From assembly GCF_023544465.1 (NCBI RefSeq), contig NZ_JALPVL010000007.1, positions 124,001 through 188,000 of the forward strand: 64,000 bases of DNA, read 5' to 3'. The notes below the pieces were generated by a model. It was not told the origin of the DNA and did not search any database. It worked only from the letters and a program-made list of their open reading frames with translations. The position numbers and the translations under genes are program-made. Each line of letters begins with the position of its first letter. Positions within the stretch are counted from its first letter, which is position 1. Shown in pieces: positions 1-6,972 of this stretch. This stretch comes from Paractinoplanes maris (GTDB lineage: Bacteria > Actinomycetota > Actinomycetes > Mycobacteriales > Micromonosporaceae).

Positions 1-913
1 GCGCTTGCGAGAAGGCGTCCTTCAAGGCGGCCACCTGCTTGTCCCGGCCCACCAGACGGGACGGCGGCAGCAGCCGTACGGGAAAATCATGCTCGCCGAC
101 CGTGAACTCGCCCGGGACGGCCCGGGTGTCGCGCTGCTGCTCAAGATCATGAACGACGCCGTCCGCCGACTGGTACCGGTTGTCCGGCTCCTTCTCCAGC
201 AGATGCATGATGATCTTCGACAGCGGCTCCGGTATGTCGGGGTTGACGTCGGCCGGCGGGACCGGCAGCCGGGCGAGATGGTCATGTATCAGGCGGAAGG
301 GATCATCCTTGCCGAACGGCGGCTCGCCGGTGGCGAGCTCATAGAGGACCGCGCCCAGCGCGTACAGGTCAGCACGCTGGTCCACCGCCCGGCCCGTCCG
401 CCCGGTCTGTTCCGGCGCCAGGTACGCCAGCGTCCCCGGAATTTCGCTGTGGTGCGTGAAGGCCGGGCGGATCTCGGCCACCGACGTGGCGAGGGCGAAG
501 TCCACGAGGGTGGGAGTGCCGTCGGCGGCGAGCACGACGTTGGCCGGGGTCAGGTCACGGTGGATCACCTCGCGGCGGTGCAACTCGGCCACGGCGCGGG
601 CCAGCTCCAGAGCGAAGCGGGCCAGATCGCTCACCGGCAGCGGTTTCGGCAGGTCCGCCAGGGTACGGGCGCCGGCGTCCGCCAGCACGATCGAACCCTC
701 ATGCGATGGTTCGTCCCCCAGCTGAGCCACTCCAGTCGCGCCGCGCAACCGCTCCAGGATGGCGGTTTCATGCCGCAGGCGGGACTCGGCCTCCGGACCC
801 AGCGGTTCCTTCGCGACCAGCGTGCGGCCCGCACGCGACAGCCGAACGACACGCGTGCGGTTGCTTTCGTGCACGACTGCGAACCGCACGGACGGATCCA
901 GCTCGTCCGCCAT
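1..913 (-). CDS. Serine/threonine protein kinase, N-terminal part (cut by window edge)
   Basis: The first 304 residues of a kinase that runs off the left edge. The ATG at 913 has a GGAGGTG ribosome site just upstream. Kinase signatures in order: an ATP-site lysine in LVAKE (about residue 35), the catalytic loop HRDLTPANV (about 119-127), a DFG-equivalent reading DFALA, a PGTLAYLAPEQ activation segment and a DLYALGAVLYEL helix. The glycine loop is degenerate and the DFG glycine is alanine. The segment after the kinase domain (LVGRDKQVAALKDAF) looks like the start of an AAA/STAND ATPase, as in the large multidomain kinase/ATPase/sensor proteins of actinobacteria. That extension is inferred, because the gene continues outside the window. 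The small membrane-protein gene lies 39 nt upstream on the same strand. Confidence 0.88.
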   Translation of the reverse strand, partial: MADELDPSVRFAVVHESNRTRVVRLSRAGRTLVAKEPLGPEAESRLRHETAILERLRGATGVAQLGDEPSHEGSIVLADAGARTLADLPKPLPVSDLARFALELARAVAELHRREVIHRDLTPANVVLAADGTPTLVDFALATSVAEIRPAFTHHSEIPGTLAYLAPEQTGRTGRAVDQRADLYALGAVLYELATGEPPFGKDDPFRLIHDHLARLPVPPADVNPDIPEPLSKIIMHLLEKEPDNRYQSADGVVHDLEQQRDTRAVPGEFTVGEHDFPVRLLPPSRLVGRDKQVAALKDAFSQA

Positions 914-952
914 CCCGCACCTCCACGCCTGGCCGGTGATCCTGCATCATCC

Positions 953-1393
953 TTACGCTCCTGGAGCCCGAAAGCGACCGGCGCCCGGCAACTCGTCACT
1001 GCTCAGCGCGCCGGACGCGAGCGCGGAAGGCCAGCGGAACCCCATATCGACGTGCAGGATGATGGCGGCTCCGTCATAGCTGAGCGCGGCGGTGGTGATC
1101 CACTCATTCGGGGTTGCTCTGGTCCAAGGCGCGCTCCCGACGTACGCCGCCAGCGCCCGTTCCAGGGCGAACGCGGTCAGGGCGGGCAGGGCGGAGGTCA
1201 GGATCGGGCCCGCCGCCGGCAACAGCCGCGCGGCCGGCCAGCCCTCGAACAGCATGCTCATCACCAGGGCGGCGGTGAGCACGTACCCGCAGGCCGCACT
1301 GATGACGCCCTGCTTCCTGTGCGCAAGTTCACGCACGAGCAGACAGGTGAACGGGCGGAGGACGATGACCGGATGTTGTCGGCCAGCGATCAC
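953..1393 (-). CDS. Hypothetical small membrane protein
   Basis: A 146-residue protein I do not recognise. Two hydrophobic segments are visible, at about residues 30-52 (GVISAACGYVLTAALVMSML) and 58-88 (around LTSALPALTAFALERALAAYV), followed by a soluble tail containing LSYDGAAIILHVDMGF. The start is a GTG at 1393 with only a weak purine-rich stretch upstream. It lies 41 nt after the ABC-F gene and 39 nt before the kinase gene, all on one strand, so co-transcription with the kinase is possible. The start and the reality of the gene are less certain than for its neighbours. Confidence 0.5.
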   Translation of the reverse strand: MIAGRQHPVIVLRPFTCLLVRELAHRKQGVISAACGYVLTAALVMSMLFEGWPAARLLPAAGPILTSALPALTAFALERALAAYVGSAPWTRATPNEWITTAALSYDGAAIILHVDMGFRWPSALASGALSSDELPGAGRFRAPGA

Positions 1394-1434
1394 GCTGCTC
1401 AGCTCGCTGAGCGGTTCGCACGCTTCAGGGCAAC

Positions 1435-3057
1435 TCAGCCGACCTCGGTCAGTAGGCCGGCGACGAGTCTCATCCGGCGGTTCACGCCAACCTCGGCGAG
1501 GAACCGTTCATCGTGGCTGACCACCACGAAGGCCCCCTGATAAGCGGTGAGGGCGCTCTCCAGCTGCGCGACGCTGACCAGGTCCAGGTTGTTCGTCGGT
1601 TCGTCGAGCAGAAGCAACTGTGGCGCCGGTTCGGCGAACAGGATGCAGGCCAGAGTCGCGCGAAGGCGTTCGCCGCCGGACAGCACGGCGACCGGCAGGT
1701 GTGCCCGGGCGCCGCGGAACAGGAATCGGGCGAGCAGGTTCATTCGCTCCGGGTCGGACAGTCCTGGGGCGAAGGTGGCCAGGCTCTGGGCCACCGTGCG
1801 GTCGGGATCGAGCAGGTCGAGACGTTGGGAGAGGTAGGCCACTCGGCCGCTGGCGTGCCCGGCGGTGCCGGCGGCAGGCGTCTGGGTTCCGCTGATCAAG
1901 CGGAGCAGGGTGGACTTGCCGGCGCCGTTCGGGCCGGTGAGCGCGATTCGCTCGGGCCCACGGATGGTCAGATCGACACCGTGACCGGCGAACATCAGGC
2001 GTTCACCGTATCGGGCCTGCAACGCCCTGCCTTCGAAGACGGTGCGTCCCGCGGGCACGTTGGTTCCGGGCAGTTCGATCGCGATCCGGTCCTCCTTGCG
2101 GACCGCGCGGCTCGCCTGGTCGAGGCGAGTTTGCGCGTCGCCGACCCGCGAGGAGTGGGTTTCGTTGGCCTTGGCCGCCGACACCTGGGCGTCGCGTTTC
2201 AGATTTCCCGCCACGATCCGGGCCAAGCCGGCGTCGGCCAGGTTTCGGGAGGCGGTGGACGCGCGGCGCGCGGCGCGTTCCCGAGCCTGCTGCATCTCGC
2301 GCTTCTGCCGTTTCAGGTCCTGTTCGGCGTTGCGGACCTGCCGCTCCGCCACCTCACGCTCGGCCTGCACCGCGTGCTCGTACTCAGTGAAGGTGCCGCC
2401 GTACCAACGGATGCCGTCCTGGTCGAGAGCGGCGATGCGATCCATCTCGTCCAGCAGTGCCCGGTCATGGCTGACGACCAGCAGAGCTCCGGTCCAGGTG
2501 CGCAGAACCGCGGTCAGGCGTTCACGGGCATCGCTGTCGAGGTTGTTCGTCGGCTCGTCGAGCAACAGCACGTCCGGGCGTTTAAGGAGTTCGGCGGCAA
2601 GGCCGAGGGAAACCACCTGCCCGCCGCTGAGGGTCCCGAGCCGCCGATCCAGGTCGAGGTCGCCCAGGCCCAGCCGGTTCAGCTCAGCACGGGTGCGTTC
2701 CTCGATGTCCCAATCGTTGCCGACGACGGCGAAGTTCTCCTCGTCCGTGTCGCCGGCCTCGATGGCGTGCAACGCCACGATGGTGCGGTCGACGCCGAGC
2801 ACCCCCGCAATGCTCTGTTCCGCGAGGAAGGGCAGGTGCTGCGGGAGATAGCCCAGCACTCCGTGCACGGTGATCGTTCCCTTGGTGGGGCGCAGTTCAC
2901 CAGTGATCAATTTGAGCAGGGTGGTCTTGCCGGCGCCATTAGGGGCGACCAGTCCGGTGCGCCCACCGGGCACCGAGAAGGAGAGGTTGTCGAAAACCGG
3001 GGTGTCATCCGGCCAGGAAAAAGACACAGCGGAGCCAACGATAGAGCTGTCGGACAT
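1435..3057 (-). CDS. ABC-F family ATPase (ribosome-associated, no membrane domain)
   Basis: A 540-residue protein with two ABC ATPase domains in one chain and no membrane segments, which is the ABC-F layout. Domain 1 has Walker A APNGAGKTT and signature LSGGQVVSLGLA followed by LLLDEPTNNLD. A charged, arginine-rich linker of about 100 residues follows (residues about 220-320, coiled-coil-like). Domain 2 has Walker A GPNGAGKST, signature LSGGERLRA and again LLLDEPTNNLD. ABC-F proteins act on the ribosomal E site, either as translation factors or as antibiotic-resistance (ribosome protection) proteins; the sequence alone does not decide which. The start was set at ATG 3057, where MSDSSIVGS begins after a GAGG site, rather than at an in-frame codon 36 nt upstream. 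Confidence 0.92.
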   Translation of the reverse strand: MSDSSIVGSAVSFSWPDDTPVFDNLSFSVPGGRTGLVAPNGAGKTTLLKLITGELRPTKGTITVHGVLGYLPQHLPFLAEQSIAGVLGVDRTIVALHAIEAGDTDEENFAVVGNDWDIEERTRAELNRLGLGDLDLDRRLGTLSGGQVVSLGLAAELLKRPDVLLLDEPTNNLDSDARERLTAVLRTWTGALLVVSHDRALLDEMDRIAALDQDGIRWYGGTFTEYEHAVQAEREVAERQVRNAEQDLKRQKREMQQARERAARRASTASRNLADAGLARIVAGNLKRDAQVSAAKANETHSSRVGDAQTRLDQASRAVRKEDRIAIELPGTNVPAGRTVFEGRALQARYGERLMFAGHGVDLTIRGPERIALTGPNGAGKSTLLRLISGTQTPAAGTAGHASGRVAYLSQRLDLLDPDRTVAQSLATFAPGLSDPERMNLLARFLFRGARAHLPVAVLSGGERLRATLACILFAEPAPQLLLLDEPTNNLDLVSVAQLESALTAYQGAFVVVSHDERFLAEVGVNRRMRLVAGLLTEVG

Positions 3058-3194
3058 GAAAGACCTCGGAAAAGAAGATCCGGGCGCGCACACGGGTCAC
3101 CCGGAGCGGACAGGACACGACAAAGGCAACCGCGGCGTTGGCGCGTTCACGCGCTCGCCGGCTACCGGTCCGGACTCACCCGGAGATGTCGTCG

Positions 3195-3308
3195 TCACCT
3201 GCCATGCGGCCACGATAGCCCCACCTGCCTGCCGTGCCCTTGGCCCAGGAGGTGGACCTGGTCACAGCCGAGGTCGTCGAGGAGCCGGTCGAGCGCTGCG
3301 GGCTCATC
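3195..3308 (-). pseudogene. Alpha/beta hydrolase remnant downstream of the sigma factor
   Basis: A 37-codon frame that overlaps the last 5 nt of the sigma gene. It reads LDRLLDDLGCDQVHLLGQGH followed by GRQVGLSW, which matches the pattern around the nucleophile elbow of alpha/beta hydrolases (LLDDLGLDxVHLVGHSxGG). The nucleophile motif is degraded (GQGHGR in place of GHSxGG), and nothing of the rest of the fold is present. It sits where an anti-sigma gene would be expected. Homology is judged by eye over about 28 residues. Confidence 0.5.
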
Positions 3309-3924
3309 GGCACGGACCGGTGGCCGGGCGGCGGCCGTCGCGGACGGATCCGCGACGCGGGCGCGCGGCGAGCGACTCGTCGGCAGCGATCGCGCGGCGC
3401 ACGGACCGCAGCGCGTAGTGTGCCCGCGACTTCACGGTTCCCAGCGGTACACCCAACCGGGCCGCCGCCTCCTGCAGGCTGTGGCCCTCCAGATAGAGCG
3501 CAGCGAGGATTCGCTGGTGCTCGGCGCTCAGGGAGCGGAACGCGCCGCGCAGTGACTCCATGGCCACAACGGAATCGGTCGTGTCGTCCCGGCTCGGCGA
3601 AACCACGTCGTCGGCCAGATTCACCAGGACCGGCCGGGTCTGCGCGCGGCGGATCGCGTCGATGCCCACGTGGCGGGCAACGGTGAACAGCCAGCGCCGA
3701 GTGTGTTCGGGCTCGGCCGGTACGTCGTCGAGGTTGCGCCACACGTGGATCATCGTCTCCTGGAACAGGTCTTCCGCACTCAGCCGGCCGGCGGTCGTGA
3801 AGCCACCGAGAAATCTCAGGAGCGCGCGACCGTATTCGTGGTGCAGCTCGGTCATGCGTGCCTGGGCGTCCGCCGTGGTGGTCTCCGCCACCGTGTTAAG
3901 TGCGGCTGTCGTGATCGGACCCAT
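3304..3924 (-). CDS. ECF-type RNA polymerase sigma factor
   Basis: 206 residues with sigma-70 region 2 (about 25-95; RLSAEDLFQETMIHVWRNL, then RRWLFTVARHVGIDAIRR) and region 4 (about 130-180; LSAEHQRILAALYLEGHSLQ, ending GVPLGTVKSRAHYALRSVRR). Region 3 is absent, which defines an ECF factor. The chosen ATG at 3924 has a GGGGAG site; an in-frame codon further upstream at 3999 would add 25 non-conserved residues. No anti-sigma gene is adjacent: downstream is only a hydrolase fragment. The upstream neighbour on the same strand is an alpha/beta hydrolase 191 nt away. The regulon cannot be inferred from the window. Confidence 0.9.
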   Translation of the reverse strand: MGPITTAALNTVAETTTADAQARMTELHHEYGRALLRFLGGFTTAGRLSAEDLFQETMIHVWRNLDDVPAEPEHTRRWLFTVARHVGIDAIRRAQTRPVLVNLADDVVSPSRDDTTDSVVAMESLRGAFRSLSAEHQRILAALYLEGHSLQEAAARLGVPLGTVKSRAHYALRSVRRAIAADESLAARPRRGSVRDGRRPATGPCR

Positions 3925-4115
3925 GTCACTCCCCTGACTTCTGTGCTTGGTGAGGTCCACGGTGGCGGTAAAGGGGTGGGTTCCGAGCCAGTGCGGCACC
4001 CTGGCCGGCGCCCTGGCCCGGCCTGGCGGACACGGGGTGCCGCCATAGGCACGCGGGCATGGCGATGCGCAGCTGAGACCCGTACCGATGACTAGCGCCC
4101 TGGATATTTGCCTGC

Positions 4116-4973
4116 CTATTTGGTGGCGGCGACGAAGTCGGTGAGCGCGGTGGCGAACTTCTCCGGCTCCTCGATGTGGCCCAGGTGGCCGCTCTCCACA
4201 AGAATCAGCAGCTTCGAGCCGGGGACCAGATCGGCGATCTCACGGGCCCACCGCTCGCCGCAGATCACGTCGTACCTGCCGGCGATGGCCAGGGTCGGGA
4301 CGGTGAGTCCGGCGAGCAGCTCACGATCCTGCACCAGGCCGGAATCGGCGATGTATGCGACGCCCAGCCGGTCGCGGATCGGCTTGAATTCCGACTCTCG
4401 CTCCCAGTAGTGCGCGAAGTACGCCGGCAGCAGGCCTCGCAGCGCCTCGGTCAATCGGTCGTCGTCGGTGATGGAGCCGACCGTCTGCAGCGCTGCCAGC
4501 ACGCCCGGCAGTTCCGGGTTGCCTTCGTTGCGGGCGGCGAACGCAGCCAACTGCCGCATGGTCTCCTCGCCTTGCTCCGCGCCGGTGACCGGCGCGGAGT
4601 CGTAGAGCACCAGGCCGGCCAGTTTCTGCGGATGCCTGGCGGCGTAGTACTGGGCGACGAAGCCGCCGTGCGAGTGGCCGAGCAGGTAGACCTTCTCCCG
4701 TCCCAGGTCGTCGATGACCCGGTCCAGGGCCGCCGCGTACGCGTCCCGGCTGTACCCGTGCGGGTGTTCGGGCAGACGACCGGACTCGCCGGTACCGATC
4801 GGCTCGACGTAAACCACCGTCAGGTGCCGTTCGACCTCCGGCATGAGCAACGAGTCCCAGTCGACGCCCGGTCCGCCCGGCATCGCGACCAACACCGCGG
4901 CTCCCTGACCGCGGACGTGGTAGCGCTGGGCGACACCGTCGACGTCAACGACGTGAGTGCCTTTCTTCATCAT
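4116..4973 (-). CDS. Alpha/beta hydrolase, proline iminopeptidase-like (S33 type)
   Basis: 285 residues, cytosolic by sequence. The oxyanion segment is MPGGPGVDWDSL, the GGPG form typical of the S33 peptidase/hydrolase group. The nucleophile elbow is GHSHGG (about residue 103), the acid is probably in AGRYDVICG, and the histidine is in SGHLGHIEEPEKF near the C-terminus. The start lies in a tandem ATGATG: the ATG at 4973 overlaps the TGA stop of the small upstream ORF (4970-5164), giving an ATGA coupling, and a GAGGAG site precedes both codons. The ATG at 4970 is an equally possible start. The substrate is unknown. Confidence 0.88.
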   Translation of the reverse strand: MMKKGTHVVDVDGVAQRYHVRGQGAAVLVAMPGGPGVDWDSLLMPEVERHLTVVYVEPIGTGESGRLPEHPHGYSRDAYAAALDRVIDDLGREKVYLLGHSHGGFVAQYYAARHPQKLAGLVLYDSAPVTGAEQGEETMRQLAAFAARNEGNPELPGVLAALQTVGSITDDDRLTEALRGLLPAYFAHYWERESEFKPIRDRLGVAYIADSGLVQDRELLAGLTVPTLAIAGRYDVICGERWAREIADLVPGSKLLILVESGHLGHIEEPEKFATALTDFVAATK

Positions 4974-5164
4974 TTCTCTCCTCTGCGGGGCGACACCGAG
5001 ATCAGCTCGACCCAGGGATGCCATCGGGTCTCCCCCGACGGGTCCGGTCCGGTGGTACTGACCGCCGCGGCGTCGCCGATGGTCTTCTCGCCGTCACAGG
5101 GCGAGGCGAAGGCGAGACCGAACGCCGCTGCCACGGCGAACGGCCCGATGCGGTTAGCCAACAT
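4970..5164 (-). CDS. Small ORF with N-terminal hydrophobic segment, coupled to the hydrolase
   Basis: A 64-residue frame starting at ATG 5164 with an AAAGGA site about 9 nt upstream. The first 22 residues (MLANRIGPFAVAAAFGLAFA) look like a signal peptide or single membrane anchor; the rest is polar with no recognised domain. Its stop overlaps the start of the alpha/beta hydrolase (ATGA), so it may be a leader peptide that couples translation, or a small membrane partner. The overlap and ribosome site argue for it; the lack of recognisable homologues argues for caution. Confidence 0.45.
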   Translation of the reverse strand: MLANRIGPFAVAAAFGLAFASPCDGEKTIGDAAAVSTTGPDPSGETRWHPWVELISVSPRRGEK

Positions 5165-5354
5165 CAGTACGGTCCTTTCTCTGGTGCTTCGTTCCGATCC
5201 ACGCGCCGTGAGCCGCCGAGTTCACCGAGGGGATACGCGACACACCTCAACCGGCGAGGCAGCCCAGGGCCGCGACCAGTCACTGCCCCTGGGGCCGGAA
5301 CCGTCGCCTGCCGGAAGGCTGGGTCCGCAGCTACCGACAGGGAGGACAGCACCC

Positions 5355-6197
5355 ATGGACGAGCCCAAGGTATGGCTGGTCACCGGCAGTTCGAGAGGGT
5401 TGGGTCGGGCCATCGCCGAAGCCGCCGCCTCGTCCGGCGCCCGGGTGATGGCCACCGCGCGCCAACCCGGCCAGCTCGACGATTTGATCACGGCGTACCC
5501 GGGCCGGGTCGAGACCGTCGCGCTGGACGTCACCAACCCGGCCGCGGCCCGCCGGGCGGTCCGGGCCGGCGTCGACGCTTTCGGCCGTCTCGACGTGGTT
5601 GTCAACAACGCGGGGTACGCCGACAGCGCTCCGATCGAAGAGATGTCCGATGAGGACTTCCGCCGCCAGATCGACGCGAACCTGTTCGGGGTGGTGAACG
5701 TGACCCGGGCGGCGCTGCCGGTGCTGCGCGCGCAGCGCTCCGGCGTGTTCGTGCAGATCTCGTCGATCGGCGGCCGGGTCGGCGGCACCCCGGGCCTGGG
5801 CGCCTACCAGGCGGCGAAGTTCGCCGTCGAAGGCTTCTCCGAGGTGCTCGCCGCAGAGACCGGTCCGTTCGGCGTCAAGGTGATCATCGTGGAGCCAGGT
5901 GCGTTCCGCACAGAGTGGCAGGGATCGTCGATGGTCCGGCACCCGGTCGGCCCAGACTACGAGGCCACCGTGGGCCGGATCCATGCCTTCCGCGCCGAGT
6001 CGCACGGCGGCCAGCCGGGCGATCCGGTCCGGGCGGCCGACGCGATCGTCCAGGTGGCGGCTATGGATGACCCGCCACGGCGGCTGCCGCTCGGATCCGA
6101 CGCGTTGAGCGCGGCCCTGACCGCCGGCGTGGCCCGTAACGCCGAAGCGGAGAACTGGGCGGACCTGAGCCGCTCGACCGACCACCGAGCCGCCTGA
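5355..6197 (+). CDS. Short-chain dehydrogenase/reductase (SDR)
   Basis: 280 residues, the classical SDR size. It has the nucleotide-binding TGSSRGLG motif at residues 10-17, the NNAG motif (about 85), and the catalytic serine in QISSIGG with a YQAAK catalytic motif (about 155). It is NAD(P)H-dependent by family; the substrate (ketone or alcohol) cannot be told. The ATG at 5355 has a GGAGG site at 5341. It is divergent from the 64-residue ORF/hydrolase pair across about 190 nt, which should hold both promoters. Confidence 0.92.
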   Translation: MDEPKVWLVTGSSRGLGRAIAEAAASSGARVMATARQPGQLDDLITAYPGRVETVALDVTNPAAARRAVRAGVDAFGRLDVVVNNAGYADSAPIEEMSDEDFRRQIDANLFGVVNVTRAALPVLRAQRSGVFVQISSIGGRVGGTPGLGAYQAAKFAVEGFSEVLAAETGPFGVKVIIVEPGAFRTEWQGSSMVRHPVGPDYEATVGRIHAFRAESHGGQPGDPVRAADAIVQVAAMDDPPRRLPLGSDALSAALTAGVARNAEAENWADLSRSTDHRAA

Positions 6198-6294
6198 TCT
6201 GGTTCTGGTCTCGTCGCGGTGGTCTGGTCCTTCCGGTAACCCGGCCCTGGGCGGCGAAGCCGACCCGGGTATCGGCGACCAGGGTCAGGCACCG

Positions 6295-6663
6295 GTGCGG
6301 CCGCATCCCTTCACGAGTGACCGTGACGGCATGCATTGGCTGTTGACCGGCGCCTTCTGGCCCCACTTCCCTGACCTCTCCCAGCTACCGGGGTCCGTGC
6401 CGCTGCACGCGACCAATCTCTCCGACACCGATCTGCGGCTCGTACGCATCGTGTACGACTTCATCGCGGCCGAGACCCTGTGCGACAAGTGCGCGGCCCT
6501 GCTCGGCCGGTCATTGAGCCTCGCCGTCACGGGTGGTGGCCCCGGCCGCCCTGGTTGGCAGATTCTCGTCGTGACCCGATGCCGGGGATGGCGGCGGCAC
6601 CGGCACACCGCCGTCGTCACCGATTTGCTCGGGCACCTGCGGCTCGAGCCGTTGCGAGCGTGA
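6295..6663 (+). CDS. Hypothetical protein with a CxxC motif
   Basis: 122 residues from a GTG at 6295 (an ATG at 6331 is an alternative). The middle has the pair CDKCAALLGR, then a beta-rich stretch PGWQILVVTRC and a basic RGWRRHRHTAVVTD segment. CDKC plus the later cysteine could bind a metal, but no family is recognised. The ribosome site is weak at both candidate starts. It follows the SDR gene by 97 nt on the same strand. Confidence 0.45.
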   Translation: MRPHPFTSDRDGMHWLLTGAFWPHFPDLSQLPGSVPLHATNLSDTDLRLVRIVYDFIAAETLCDKCAALLGRSLSLAVTGGGPGRPGWQILVVTRCRGWRRHRHTAVVTDLLGHLRLEPLRA

Positions 6664-6715
6664 TCCGGATGCAGCCCGAGGTGCGGAGCACCCTGGTCCC
6701 CCGGGACCAGGGTTC

Positions 6716-6862
6716 GTGCCGGAGGTAGCCGGGCACGAGTTCCTGCAGGCGGCCACGATCGCCGTCGTCGGCGAGGTGGCGATGCGCCGCCTACGCCACG
6801 CCATCCCGGCGTTTCCCACCCGCAGCGAAATTCGGCTACACCTGTTCGACGGTGTGCGCTCA
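6716..6862 (+). pseudogene. C-terminal remnant of an FAD-dependent pyridine nucleotide-disulfide oxidoreductase
   Basis: About 49 codons reading AATIAVVGEVAMRRLRHAIP then AFPTRSEIRLHLF. This is the pattern of the C-terminal end of the dimerisation domain of pyridine nucleotide-disulfide oxidoreductases (mercuric reductase/lipoamide dehydrogenase type: LAVxxxxxLxxLxxxxxxxPTxSE). No FAD or NAD(P) domain precedes it, so it is a fragment. After it the frame runs into non-homologous sequence. Confidence 0.5.
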
Positions 6863-6972
6863 GCCCGGCAGGTCACTGGGCCACACACGGGACCAGTCCC
6901 TGGGGTCCTTGTCCACCTGCGCCCGCCCGGTCAACGTTGAACCGGTCAAGAACGCGGACAGGGGGCAACACG

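Noticed and set aside
5-1540. Long open frame on the plus strand opposite the kinase and small membrane protein genes
   Set aside because: High-GC DNA leaves opposite frames open; its translation is arginine/glycine/glutamine-rich with no domain, while the minus strand encodes a clear kinase with a ribosome site.
3188-3307. 43-codon ORF starting with an ATGA overlap at the sigma factor stop, as a possible anti-sigma start
   Set aside because: Its product is a low-complexity Ser/Thr string with no zinc-binding or membrane segment; the alternative frame matches a hydrolase fragment better.
1513-3555. 680-codon plus-strand frame opposite the ABC-F gene
   Set aside because: It is antisense to a fully recognisable ABC-F ATPase and has no domain of its own.
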